Positions 50,407 through 59,593 of a stretch of DNA of 64,000 bases are shown here, in pieces. This stretch comes from Schizochytrium sp. CCTCC M209059 (lineage: Eukaryota > Sar > Bigyra > Thraustochytrida > Thraustochytriidae). The stretch is from the NCBI GenBank assembly GCA_000818945.1, contig KN805389.1:532263-596262 (forward strand). Direction: 5' to 3'. The notes under the pieces are model-generated. The model was not told the DNA's origin and did no database searches. It saw only the letters and a list, made by a program, of their open reading frames with translations. A program made the translations under genes and the position numbers. Each line of letters starts with the position of its first letter. Position 1 is the stretch's first letter.

Positions 50407-50706
50407 TCATGGTTTGCACCACCGATCCTGCATCATATAAAGTAAAACACCAGACTCAATGCCCCAATTGTTTTCGAACCACTCGATCTTTTCGCTTTTG
50501 AGTCCCATCTCGAAGAGAATGGACATAAAGTCCGCTTCATCTACGAAGGTCTTTGAAAGCAGCTAGCAGCCGAGAAGGGAATCTTGCGTGCAGCCGTTGA
50601 GCGGCTGCGAGGCTTGGGAGCAAACGATATTTGTGGAAGTAAGCATGAGGGTCTCAAGCTCTACGCTGCTTTCGAGATTCTGTGGGACGTGGAGTTTGAT
50701 CTCATC
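50407..50706 (-). pseudogene. Relic of RNA polymerase largest subunit (RPB1-like)
   Basis: Read leftward from 50706, the frame gives DEIKLHVPQNLESSVELETL, then STNIVCSQASQPLNGCTQDS and LLGC, a TAG stop, and LLSKTFVDEADFMSILFEMG. This follows the highly conserved largest-subunit segment just after the catalytic metal-binding aspartates (GDEMN-HVPQ-E--AE...IV-PQ---P--G--QD-LLG). Only about 100 codons remain, with at least one internal stop and no recognisable sequence before DE, so it is a decayed fragment. The organism must have intact polymerase genes elsewhere. The fragment could come from one of those by duplication or from an integrated large DNA virus that encodes its own polymerase; the sequence seen here does not decide. 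It lies 48 bp downstream of the 50754-54050 gene. Confidence 0.75.
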
Positions 50707-50753
50707 TCACGGATTCTTTTTTTCTTATATATATATATACGTGTATCGCTTTA

Positions 50754-53700
50754 CTACGAGATGATGCTCTGCCCATATTTCTTCTCCAGCTTGTCCAAGA
50801 GGACGTGTTCGCGCCCTGCAAAGGTTTTCATGATCTTGTCCATGGAGTCGAGCTTTTCAGGATTGTGTTCCCTGTAAAAGGCTTCGACCTTGGCGCGAAC
50901 CTGCGCCACGTCCAAGTCTGTTTCGCTCGCGGCTTGCACTACCTCTGAGCCGTCCTGGTCTGCCTCGTTGTCTGACGCCTTGGCGTGCGCTGAAGACGCG
51001 GACGAAATCGCAGACGCGGCGGACTGGAGCGATTGCGGCCGCGAAGAGGGAATGGGAGGCGCGGGCGCGGGCGCGGGGGCAGGTGCTGCCGACTCGGTGG
51101 CGGCGTCAGCTTCCTGCTGCGTTGAAGAAGCAGTCTTTGATGTCTCGGGCTTTTTGCGTCCCGGCAGTGTCGGGGCTCCCCCTGGCTGAGGCGGCACAAA
51201 GTTGGCAAATCGCTGAGAAAAGCGATTACTGCCAGAGGACCTGAACGAGCCTGCCGGTGAGGACCGTGCGCTGTTCTTGCTCGAGTGCTCCGACTTGGGA
51301 TAGCCACAGACGCATGTATTGAATGTGGCAGCGGTCATATCGAGACGAAAATTGTCGCATGCCTCACCAACCTGGCTTTCGGTCATGATGGTTTTTTCAC
51401 TCGGATACTCTTGGTTCTTTTGCTGGCGGCGTTCGAGAAGCGCTCGCATCTCGTCGTTCGCGCCAACGATGGGAATACCGGACTTGGACATAAACTTTCG
51501 CGAGGATCCAGATGGCGTGCTTCCAGGCGAAATATCACTTTCCAAAATCGTATCAGCCTCGCTTGCAGTGTCGCTGACTTTACCGCCAGACGCAGACGCC
51601 GCCATTGCCTCGCGCTCGCGACGAGCAATTTCCTCCTGCCTTGCAAGTCGCTCTTGCCGCTCGGCCTCGCGTTTCTCTTCCTCGGTCATCTCCGCATCCT
51701 GGCCCTCGTCTTGCTCGTCCTTCTCTTTCTCCGCCGCTTCATCGCCGGTATCTCCGTCTGCGACGGAGTCTGCTTCGTGATCGGGAGCCGCCATTTCTTG
51801 TGCCACGTTCTCGCTTGCAGCATCCTCCTCCTTCTCCTTCGTTGCCGCCTCTTCGTCATCTTTTTTGGTGGTCACGTGGCTCTCTTTGGATGCTGGTTCC
51901 TCGACACCCTCGTAAATGACCTCTCCCTCTTCATATTCAGATTCACCTTGGTCATCATACCTCGAGTCCACACCAGATTCCCCAGCGTCCTCCTCATCAG
52001 AAATCTCAATGATCTCCTCCTCAACTCGGGGAGCTGCAATATCCTCCCCGACGTCAGAGGTCGACTCTTGGGCAGCGGGCGGCGGTGGTGGCGGCGGGGG
52101 CGGTACATTTGCGGCCGGGATGTCCGTTTCGACAATTTCATTGCTTTCTTCTTGGTCTTGGCCGTCATTCAAAGTTTCCATTCGGCGGGATGATCTCCGC
52201 GACGGAAGCGGCGGGGGCGGGCCCGGCGGAGGAGCGTCTTGTGACGAGACGGGATCTTCTTCTTCTTCTTCTTCTTCTCCGTCCACCATCTCCGCATCTT
52301 GGCTATTGATACGGCGCGAGGATTCTCGAGAGGGAAGAGGCGGAGGGGGCGATGGTTTTCTCGCGGGAACCGCAACTCCCTTTGCCTCGAGATTGTCTCG
52401 AGGCTCTTCGTCTACGCGCAGCGCAGAACCCTTTGCGCTAGCACGCTTTGGAGGCGGGGGAGGTGGGGGAGGCGGTCCTGCAGAGGTCGAGCTCTCTTTT
52501 GTCACGACAGATTTGGGTTCCTCTGCCTCTTCTGCTTCTACATCTGCCTCTGCTTCTGATTCGTTCACTTCTTTTTCGTTGCGACCGCTCGGAAGCCCGC
52601 GTTCGCTCTCGCGATCGCTGCTGGGATCGAGATCTTGTGCGGAGGCGGCCCGACGCACGTTCAGCTGTTGGACTGCTGCCATGGCTAGGGCTGCCGCATT
52701 TCCGGAATTCGAGCCCATCGAAATTCGCTTGCTGCTCCCTGAAGATGTTGCTGCTGGTGCCGAAGCCTCTGCAGTTCCTGCGCTTGCGGTCTCACCGGCA
52801 TCACTGTCGACCCCGGCCGATGCGACCTCAGTGCCATCTTGCTCCTGACCCTGCACAGCGGCAGCAGCTTCCTTGGCTTCGTTGGCCAGATTTCGAAGCT
52901 TTTTCTTGACCATATAGTCGCCAATCTGGTCCCAAACCTCATCTTTAAAGTTCACCGTGTCGAGCTTGGCAAGATCCGTGTATTCCTCAACACCACAAGC
53001 CAAGAGGTCCTCATGCAGATCCTCAAGGCGGCGCGCGCGCAATGCTGATCTCAGACTCTTGTACATGACGTAGTTTGTGTTGCTCGGACTGGCCGGGGCC
53101 TCATCCACGAGCAGCGAAGGCCGCAATGGGAGTCTGATGCTGTCGCGCAGGCGAGCTTCCTCTTTGCGCTCCTCCTGAGACAACTCTTGCGTGGCGACTC
53201 CTGCATCGCCAACGCTCTCTGCGGCGTCAAACTCGCTTTGATCAGGTGCGGCATCGAGCCCGAGACTACTTCGCACCGACGAACGTTTAGACGACAACGA
53301 TTGACGCTTCGGAGGCGGCGGCGGAGGCGGCGGGGCCTTTTGCGAGGACTGCTCCGTGGGTGGAGAAGAAGGAGGAGCCCCAACGGTGTCCATCGTTTCG
53401 ACACCTTCGAGACCGCCGAGACCCGTGGTGCAGCCATATTTTTGCAGCAAACCTTGGTCCACGCGAGTGAGGCCCTTGTCCCTAGCGTACTTCATGATGG
53501 CGTCCATGGTTGCCAGTTTGCTAGGCTCGTACATTTGGTAAAACTTCTCGAGCTTATCCCTCACTTCTGCTGCAGGAACGCCGTCAATGAGGTCATCTTC
53601 TTCTTCGTCATTTTGAAAAGCGTAACTCTCGTCGCTTCGTTCTTTGATTTTGTCTGCTGCAACGGAACCAGCACCGAGGCCTTGTACAGATAAACCATGC

Positions 53701-54050
53701 GCTGGGCCGGCTCCGGACGTTGTGCGCTGCGGCCGCGGTGGAGGCGGCGAGCAATTCGCCGGTCGCTCTGCCCCTCCGTCCGTCGCCAAGGGCACTGCCG
53801 ATGGTATTGGGATGCGTGGATCACTTTCGGTCGCATCGTGTGCCGTGGGCGCTGCGCTAGGAATTGCTACTTCTGCGACAGCAAGTGCATTGGGCTCATC
53901 CTGATGCTCTTGGTCCATGTCATGGTCCACATCTTGTTGCCCTTGGCCCTGATGCTGTTGTTGTTCCTGTTGTTGTTGCTGCTGCTGCTGCTGCTCCTCT
54001 TGGGCCTTGGTCTTCTTGCGGCCCATTTTGAGCTTGCTAAAGAACCCCAT
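50754..54050 (-). CDS. Large disordered scaffold-like protein with duplicated terminal module
   Basis: From ATG 54048-54050 (MGFFSKLKMGRKKTK) the product has 1098 residues. After a poly-Gln stretch comes a ~45-residue helical module (163-206) with VRDKLEKFYQMYEPSKLATM. A second copy ends the protein (about 1051-1093): VRAKVEAFYREHNPEKLDSM then DKIMKT. The pattern [FY]Y-x4-P-x-KL-x3-D-x-IM plus a final KYG recurs in stramenopile and other protist proteins, but its function is not known to me. A middle helical segment (RRLEDLHEDLLACGVEEYTD) could be a SAM-like fold. FNTCVCGYPKSEHS, preceding a Ser-rich region, resembles a short Cys/His knuckle. Elsewhere there are poly-Pro (PPPPPPPPKR), acidic and Glu/Lys-rich tracts. 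An actin-related or adaptor role would fit the proline tracts, but this is inference. Confidence 0.75.
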   Translation of the reverse strand: MGFFSKLKMGRKKTKAQEEQQQQQQQQQEQQQHQGQGQQDVDHDMDQEHQDEPNALAVAEVAIPSAAPTAHDATESDPRIPIPSAVPLATDGGAERPANCSPPPPRPQRTTSGAGPAHGLSVQGLGAGSVAADKIKERSDESYAFQNDEEEDDLIDGVPAAEVRDKLEKFYQMYEPSKLATMDAIMKYARDKGLTRVDQGLLQKYGCTTGLGGLEGVETMDTVGAPPSSPPTEQSSQKAPPPPPPPPKRQSLSSKRSSVRSSLGLDAAPDQSEFDAAESVGDAGVATQELSQEERKEEARLRDSIRLPLRPSLLVDEAPASPSNTNYVMYKSLRSALRARRLEDLHEDLLACGVEEYTDLAKLDTVNFKDEVWDQIGDYMVKKKLRNLANEAKEAAAAVQGQEQDGTEVASAGVDSDAGETASAGTAEASAPAATSSGSSKRISMGSNSGNAAALAMAAVQQLNVRRAASAQDLDPSSDRESERGLPSGRNEKEVNESEAEADVEAEEAEEPKSVVTKESSTSAGPPPPPPPPPKRASAKGSALRVDEEPRDNLEAKGVAVPARKPSPPPPLPSRESSRRINSQDAEMVDGEEEEEEEDPVSSQDAPPPGPPPPLPSRRSSRRMETLNDGQDQEESNEIVETDIPAANVPPPPPPPPPAAQESTSDVGEDIAAPRVEEEIIEISDEEDAGESGVDSRYDDQGESEYEEGEVIYEGVEEPASKESHVTTKKDDEEAATKEKEEDAASENVAQEMAAPDHEADSVADGDTGDEAAEKEKDEQDEGQDAEMTEEEKREAERQERLARQEEIARREREAMAASASGGKVSDTASEADTILESDISPGSTPSGSSRKFMSKSGIPIVGANDEMRALLERRQQKNQEYPSEKTIMTESQVGEACDNFRLDMTAATFNTCVCGYPKSEHSSKNSARSSPAGSFRSSGSNRFSQRFANFVPPQPGGAPTLPGRKKPETSKTASSTQQEADAATESAAPAPAPAPAPPIPSSRPQSLQSAASAISSASSAHAKASDNEADQDGSEVVQAASETDLDVAQVRAKVEAFYREHNPEKLDSMDKIMKTFAGREHVLLDKLEKKYGQSIIS

Positions 54051-54719
54051 CCTCTTTCCCTCGCCAGCGGCAAGCTCGTCTGGCTCTTGCTGGATTCGGT
54101 GACAAAGCAAAAGGATATCAATCGACCGATCCTTTATGTATTGAAGCCTTTCGCTTCAGAGACGACACAATCTCGCGATCCTGATCGCGAGCGTGGGGCC
54201 AGTCTCCTGCGCTCTGGGCAGCCAGCCGGCGCCGGCGTCTGGCCTGCTTGCCTTCCTGCGTGCCTGTCTGCCTGGTCGCAAAGAGACTCGCGAGGCTGCA
54301 GCTGCAGCTCGCTCACTCGCTCGCCCGCTCGAAACGCACGAAACCACTCCGCCCCAGGCGTCCGTACTGCGCGCGCTCACGCGCTCGCGCCGCAGAGCAC
54401 AGCGCGGCGGAGCTCGCAGCGCAGCAGATCGCAGCAGGCCGCGCCCACGCGCGGGGCAAGGCCCTCTCCCGCCAGGCCTGCGCGCGCGTCCGCTCGCTTG
54501 CGCCGAGACCTGAGCTGCGTTTGCTTGCTTGCTTGCTGGGGTTTCGTTTTTGCTTTTCTGTCTTGCTTGGGCCAACTTGACCGAAAAAAAGATTTCTTCC
54601 CCATTTTAGATTCCATTCTCACATGCATGCACGCTTTATATATTTTTTTTATGGACGATTCCGGGGGGACCCAGGCCTAGAGGCCTGACTGGCTGCTCAT
54701 GGGATTGTGTTGCGAATGA
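54051..54719. other. Intergenic region between two minus-strand genes
   Basis: It holds the 5' flank of the 1098-residue protein gene and the 3' flank of VPS16. It has GC-rich alternating CG runs, a ttgcttgcttgcttgc stretch (~54522-54536) and an aggcctagaggcct palindrome (54672-54685). No gene is supported. Confidence 0.45.
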
Positions 54720-57700
54720 TCAAACTGCACCTGTGTTGATGGCGCGCACATGCTGTAGAATGGCGAGCTTGAGGTCGTCGCTCTCGCAATTGTTGCGCAC
54801 GAGCTGGAGCGTGGTCGTGTCTCTGAGCGCGACGGCAACCTGAATGGCATTTTCCCACGACTTGGTCTTGATGAAAGCCTCGAGTCGCTCCCCGTCGTCC
54901 TTGATGAGATGCGCATAGTGGCGCGCCTCGTCTACATTACCTGCATCGACGCAAGCAGAGACAAAGTCGAGCAAGGGCGCGGCGCAGCGACGAGTGGAAG
55001 CGAGCGCACGCAGCTTGGACCACTCTTGCAATTGCGCAAAGGCGCGCACGTGAATTCCAGCAAACGCGCGTTCTGACATACCAAACTCGTCCTTGATCTC
55101 GCGCGCCTTTTCATCGAGTTGAAGTGCAAAACAGTTGAAGACTGTGTCTGCAAGGGAGTTGTCGACAAAAAATGACTGACCTGTGTTCGCCTCGAGTTCG
55201 CGCTGGATACGTAGCAGACGCATTTGATCACGCGTGGCACGAGCGAGAAAGTCTGCAGAGCGCTCCGCGCGATCTTGCTGGTAAAGTTCGGCAGCAACGC
55301 CGAGCTTTTCTAAGCGCGCGTCAAGTCCAGGGCACGCGAATGCCTCCTTTACACTGACGCGGGCCATGCGAGAGTGGTGCTCTGTGTGTCTGTGAAAGTC
55401 TTTGAGCATGGCGCGCTCATTCGCAGCCTCGCAAAAGTGCACTAGCGAGGCGCGCGCCATGGGAAATCGGCGCACCAGCTCAAAGTACTCGCTCTGCGCA
55501 GCAAGACGCGATGCGGCATCTTTGGTATTTTCAGATGATGGTTCCTTGGTAGAAGCGAGACGACGCCGCAGGGGTGAGTTCGGTCCAGGCCACATGTACA
55601 AGACGGCGAATTGGATGAGATTTGGGTCGTAGGAGCTGACCGCGTACGTGAGGGCCTCCTTGTAATCCTCAAGCTCGAGCAGCTGAGCCGTACGTCGTAT
55701 ACTCACGGGTTCCTGGCGAGCGAGCAGAATGGAGGCGTAAAGTTTGCCGGCGGTTGCAGCAATGCGCGACAGACGAGCATACGGAATGCCGCGCACTGGT
55801 GCGAGTTTGCTCGCGAGGTGGTCTACCAAACTACGTTCCTGCTTGGCGCGAGCTGGAGAGGTTGGATTTCGGCCAAAGGCGCCCAGACCATCGGCATTCG
55901 TCGAGATCGGGTCGCCGGCCACAGACCCTGCGTCGCTAGGGTCTGTGGCGTGTGAAATCGAAGGCGAGGGCGGAACTGGGGAATGCGTGCGAGAGGGTGG
56001 GCCCGTTGCAGGGCCAGGGGATCGCGTGAGGGCGTCTGCTTGCGCAGGTGGCGTGTATATTTGGCGACTTAGGCTCGCTGCAATGGCGGAAGATGCAGCA
56101 AGGGTTTTGGGATTCGCTCGCGAAGCAGCAGAAGAGGATCGTACAAGTTTGCGGTCGGTCGGGTCTGTAGGAGTTCGATGGAACTCGGGAACGGTTGCGG
56201 GTAGGTCAGCGTGAAGTTTTGCGCAAGCCCAGTCCACGAGAATCGCTTGTTTAACGGCCGGATCAAGGCCGAGATAGGATGAGATTTTTAAAGCAAGAAG
56301 ATGCATGCGTCGCGCGGCAAGACGGAGAGCAAGGCGCGGGGCGCCCATAAAGGTAAATTGCTGAATTGTGAGCGGAAGTGCGACTGACTCGTGGCGCACA
56401 ATGTTCAGGACACGGAGGGCATTGCAGGCCAGGACAAAGGCAGAAGCGCAGGAGCGGCGGTCCGCGTCGCGGTCGCAAAAGGACTTGCCGAGTGATGCGG
56501 CACGCAGCAGGCGGTCCTGCTTGGCAGTGTCAAAATCTGCTTTGGCGGCCTCAATGCAGTCGAGAGTCGCCTTGGTGAGTACGTCGTCCTCGTTGAGAGC
56601 GCGCATGCCGTCGGCCGCAGCGGTGTCGCGGTTGTCCATGGCGTCGAGGGCGTCGCAGAGCATGGCGGCAGGCTCAAAGGAGCCGAGACGGCCAATGGCC
56701 TCGGTGCTTGGTGCGACGCGATGAAGCAGCTCGACGGCGGTGCTGGAGATGATGCGCAACGCGTCGATCTCTTGAATAATGACTACGGGCTCGTTATAAG
56801 TGTACTTGATCCAGTCGCCATAGGGGCCGACCACAAGCAAACCGAGTTCTTTCCATTGAAGAACGACGGCGTCCGACCCGCACCAGCACATTTGCGCGGG
56901 CGCGACGCCGGCTTGAGTGTCAAATTCCAAAAAGGTGGTCCCGAGATCAGCGCCCATAACGGTGAGCCAGCCATTGCGGGAGAAGAAGGCCACGTACTTG
57001 CCATTGGGCGCGGCGCTTGCGCGCAACACATAGTCTCTTTCTACGGCGGCTGCGGGTGAAGGCGCCCGCGATGGTGATGATGACGAGGAGGTGGCGCCGG
57101 CTTTGGTTTCTGCTGCAGGGTTTGTGCTTTGGGAATGTTGCTCACCGACGTGGCTGCGAACGGCGGATCTGGCACTGACGGTGAACACGACGCCCTCGGC
57201 GAGCGCCACGATTACGCGCACGGCCTTGGCGCGCGCAGCATGACTGCGATATCGCCGTGTGCGATCGAGCACGACCGTCATGGCTGCTACATCAAGGCGC
57301 GCGAGCGCGGCGCCAGCGCCAATGGGTAGACCTCGGTTGAGCGTGCGCAAGCATCCCGCCTCACCGGCAAAGGCAACAACGACCTTGCCACTGCGAAGGA
57401 CGGCAGCAATGCCATCGCCAAAGACGCAGGCGTGTACAATGTACCCATCATGCTCATCGTTGGCGAGAGCCAGCGACATGATGCGTGGGCTGAGGCCATG
57501 GTCTTCAAAGGGATTCGTACGCACAACGGGTGCTTGCAAGGGCGCTTCTCCGAAAGCGGTGACGGCATGCACGGCGCCGGTGACGTAAACAGTTACACAG
57601 AGTTCCCCGCCATGTCCAGCAACACGATCGAGCCAGCCAAAACCGCCAGGAACGAGCGGAATTCCGCCCTCCAAGGGCAGATTCCCGAGCTTGCGGCCGC

Positions 57701-57941
57701 ACATGTCGTAGATGGCGCCGGCATTCCTGTCGCCGACCAGACTGCTGGAGTTCTGTATACCTTTTGCACCACGTCCGCATTTCGTCCCTGGAAGGAGCGC
57801 AAGGGGACCTCCAAAGGCAGCAGCTGTGGAAAGGCTATCCTCGCCAAGGTCGTCGGCAGCCAGGTTCCACGCGAGGCCGTCGCCACCGTACACGGTGTGC
57901 TTGGCGAAGCTGATTCCGCCGAGGCGCTGCCAGGCGGCCAT
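54720..57941 (-). CDS. VPS16: VPS16, core subunit of HOPS/CORVET tethering complexes
   Basis: From the Met of MAAWQRLGGISFAKHTVYGG (ATG 57939-57941) the product has 1073 residues. The N-terminal half is a beta-propeller region that starts like VPS16 (WNLAADDLGEDSLSTAAAFG, GPLALLPG). The C-terminal half is an alpha-solenoid with family blocks: VALPLTIQQFTFMGAPRLAL, LALKISSYLGLDPAVKQAIL, QLLELEDYKEALTYAVSSYD, DFLARATRDQMRLLRIQREL, FFVDNSLADTVFNCF and VDEARHYAHLIKDDGERLEA. VPS16 joins VPS33 in the class C core that drives fusion at endosomes and vacuoles. It is longer than animal VPS16 (~840) because of Ser/Pro/Ala-rich inserts around residues 270-300 and 600-700. The long upstream open frame (to 58505) is GC-rich 5' flank shared with the divergent methyltransferase gene. 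Confidence 0.92.
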   Translation of the reverse strand: MAAWQRLGGISFAKHTVYGGDGLAWNLAADDLGEDSLSTAAAFGGPLALLPGTKCGRGAKGIQNSSSLVGDRNAGAIYDMCGRKLGNLPLEGGIPLVPGGFGWLDRVAGHGGELCVTVYVTGAVHAVTAFGEAPLQAPVVRTNPFEDHGLSPRIMSLALANDEHDGYIVHACVFGDGIAAVLRSGKVVVAFAGEAGCLRTLNRGLPIGAGAALARLDVAAMTVVLDRTRRYRSHAARAKAVRVIVALAEGVVFTVSARSAVRSHVGEQHSQSTNPAAETKAGATSSSSSPSRAPSPAAAVERDYVLRASAAPNGKYVAFFSRNGWLTVMGADLGTTFLEFDTQAGVAPAQMCWCGSDAVVLQWKELGLLVVGPYGDWIKYTYNEPVVIIQEIDALRIISSTAVELLHRVAPSTEAIGRLGSFEPAAMLCDALDAMDNRDTAAADGMRALNEDDVLTKATLDCIEAAKADFDTAKQDRLLRAASLGKSFCDRDADRRSCASAFVLACNALRVLNIVRHESVALPLTIQQFTFMGAPRLALRLAARRMHLLALKISSYLGLDPAVKQAILVDWACAKLHADLPATVPEFHRTPTDPTDRKLVRSSSAASRANPKTLAASSAIAASLSRQIYTPPAQADALTRSPGPATGPPSRTHSPVPPSPSISHATDPSDAGSVAGDPISTNADGLGAFGRNPTSPARAKQERSLVDHLASKLAPVRGIPYARLSRIAATAGKLYASILLARQEPVSIRRTAQLLELEDYKEALTYAVSSYDPNLIQFAVLYMWPGPNSPLRRRLASTKEPSSENTKDAASRLAAQSEYFELVRRFPMARASLVHFCEAANERAMLKDFHRHTEHHSRMARVSVKEAFACPGLDARLEKLGVAAELYQQDRAERSADFLARATRDQMRLLRIQRELEANTGQSFFVDNSLADTVFNCFALQLDEKAREIKDEFGMSERAFAGIHVRAFAQLQEWSKLRALASTRRCAAPLLDFVSACVDAGNVDEARHYAHLIKDDGERLEAFIKTKSWENAIQVAVALRDTTTLQLVRNNCESDDLKLAILQHVRAINTGAV

Positions 57942-58308
57942 GGGGTTTGATGCGCTCGCGCGCCAACTCTCGCGAGAGCCGAGAGCAAGCGAGAGAAAGA
58001 CGCAGAGGAAGAGAGGCGAAGAAGCCTTTTCCCGCCGCGGAAGGGCCGCGAGCGCTGCGCAGCCCGGCGCAGCGCAGCGCTCTTCAACGCCTTCCTCGGT
58101 AGGGGAAAAAGGATATTGGTGTCGCGGCAACGTCGCGGTCCCGGCGGCTGTGGCCAGGAAGGCGAGGGCCCCAGACGCGCAAGTGCGCAACACAACGCGG
58201 GGACCATCGCGAGGCGACGCGAGGCGACGTGCCGTGACGTGACGTAGCTCGTCTTCTTCTTCTCGCGCGCGGAGCAGATTACGCGCGGAAGAAGAGCGCA
58301 AGGCGGCC

Positions 58309-59244
58309 ATGGGCGACGGGGAGCAAGAGGGCATTGTGGCGGGAGCGCCCAAGCTGGCGCCCTTCAACCCGAGCAGCCCGGACGTCATCCACCGTACGTG
58401 CGATCTGCTGGGACCGGGCAAGCACGGCGCGGGGATTGGCGAGGATGACGTCGTCTTCGACCTCGGCTGCGGCGACGCGCGTCTTTTGTGCGCGCTGGCG
58501 CTCAAGTATGGCTGCCGCTGCGTTGGCGTCGAGTATGACGCCCGCTTCGCTGAGCGCGCCGAAAAGGAGGTTGAACACTACAAGGTGGGGCATCTTGTGG
58601 AGGTGCGACACGCAGACGCCACCAAGGTTGCGGACCTGGAGCGCGCGACGGTGATTTTTATGTATTTGAACGTGCAGAGCAATCCTGACCTTCAAGAAGT
58701 GGTGACTGCAGCGTACCGCCGCGGCGTCAAGATTGTGTCCAACATGTTCAGCCTCAAATATCTTGGCGACGACTTTGTCGAAGCGGTGGTATGCGACGGG
58801 ATCACTCGGCTTTTCCTTTATGACCAGATGCGAGTTAAGGCAAAAGGTTCGTCAACTTGTGCTGATGACGAAGCACAATCACTGGGGGAGAAGGGGGAAG
58901 AAGTCGCTGCGCCACGTGAAAAGTCGGCCTTTATGAAGAAGCTTGAATGGTTCTTTGACCCTTTGCGTAACCCGTACATTATCAAGATCTTCAATGGCGC
59001 GATGGTGGCGCTCTTTGCTCTGCTGCTTTTCCTCATGTACCATGGTCTTGGCAACATTCACATCTACAACATCATCATCCTCTCTCTGTGTCTCTTTTTC
59101 ATGGTCAACTGGTTTATTCGCGAGTACCGTGCTGCTGTAGAGCAGGAGGCCCGAGACAAGGCCGCTGCTGCTGCTGCTGCTGAAGGCGAAGAGACTGTTC
59201 CTGAGGGCGATGGGGCTGCCTCTGAGACTAAGAAAACGATCTAG
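58309..59244 (+). CDS. FAM173-like lysine methyltransferase fused to a Pkr1-like V-ATPase assembly domain
   Basis: The 311-residue product has a class-I SAM-dependent methyltransferase N-terminal domain: motif I VFDLGCGDARLL (49-60), the acidic loop CVGVEYD (71-77), then VRHADATKV and IFMYLNVQSNPDLQ. This order and the missing classical substrate lobe fit the FAM173/ATPSCKMT group, which in animals trimethylates a lysine on ATP-synthase subunit c or the ADP/ATP carrier. After a Glu-rich linker, residues 208-280 (FFDPLRNPYIIKIFNGAMVA, two hydrophobic helices, then MVNWFIREYRAA) match the layout of yeast Pkr1, an ER protein needed for V-ATPase Vo assembly (TPG.., two helices, NWF..EL). The fusion suggests a substrate in the proton-pump membrane sector. 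The ATG is 58309, 367 bp from the divergent VPS16 start. Confidence 0.75.
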   Translation: MGDGEQEGIVAGAPKLAPFNPSSPDVIHRTCDLLGPGKHGAGIGEDDVVFDLGCGDARLLCALALKYGCRCVGVEYDARFAERAEKEVEHYKVGHLVEVRHADATKVADLERATVIFMYLNVQSNPDLQEVVTAAYRRGVKIVSNMFSLKYLGDDFVEAVVCDGITRLFLYDQMRVKAKGSSTCADDEAQSLGEKGEEVAAPREKSAFMKKLEWFFDPLRNPYIIKIFNGAMVALFALLLFLMYHGLGNIHIYNIIILSLCLFFMVNWFIREYRAAVEQEARDKAAAAAAAEGEETVPEGDGAASETKKTI

Positions 59245-59346
59245 GCCTTGATCAGCCGTTTTCGCGTCCCTATCTTTCATGGACAACTGGTTTCATTGCG
59301 TGGTTTTTTTAGACAGCGCTGTTCCATCAGAGTAAGGCGGAGCTCA

Positions 59347-59593
59347 TGTCATGCCATGCCATGTGTCATGTCATGTGTCATGTCATGTATCATGTCATGT
59401 GTCATGTCATGTGGCATGTCATGTGTCATGTGTCATGTGTCATGTGCCACGTGTCATGTCATGTGTCATGTGCCATGTGTCATGTCATGTGGCATGTCAT
59501 GTGTCATGTGTCATGTCATGTGGCATGTCGTGTGTCATGTCATGTGTCGTGTCATGTCATGTGTCGTGTCATGTCATGTCATGTCATGTCATG
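59347..59593. repeat. CATGT/CATGTGT minisatellite
   Basis: About 250 bp of catgt and catgtgt units (with catgtggcatgt and cgtgt variants), just downstream of the methyltransferase-Pkr1 gene. CATG is self-complementary, so the array can fold into hairpins. Open frames with Met/Ser/Cys/His/Val repeats here are artefacts. Confidence 0.95.

Noticed and set aside
57942..58505. 188-codon upstream extension of VPS16
   Set aside because: GC-rich flank overlapping the start of the divergent methyltransferase gene. Conservation with VPS16 begins at MAAWQRL.
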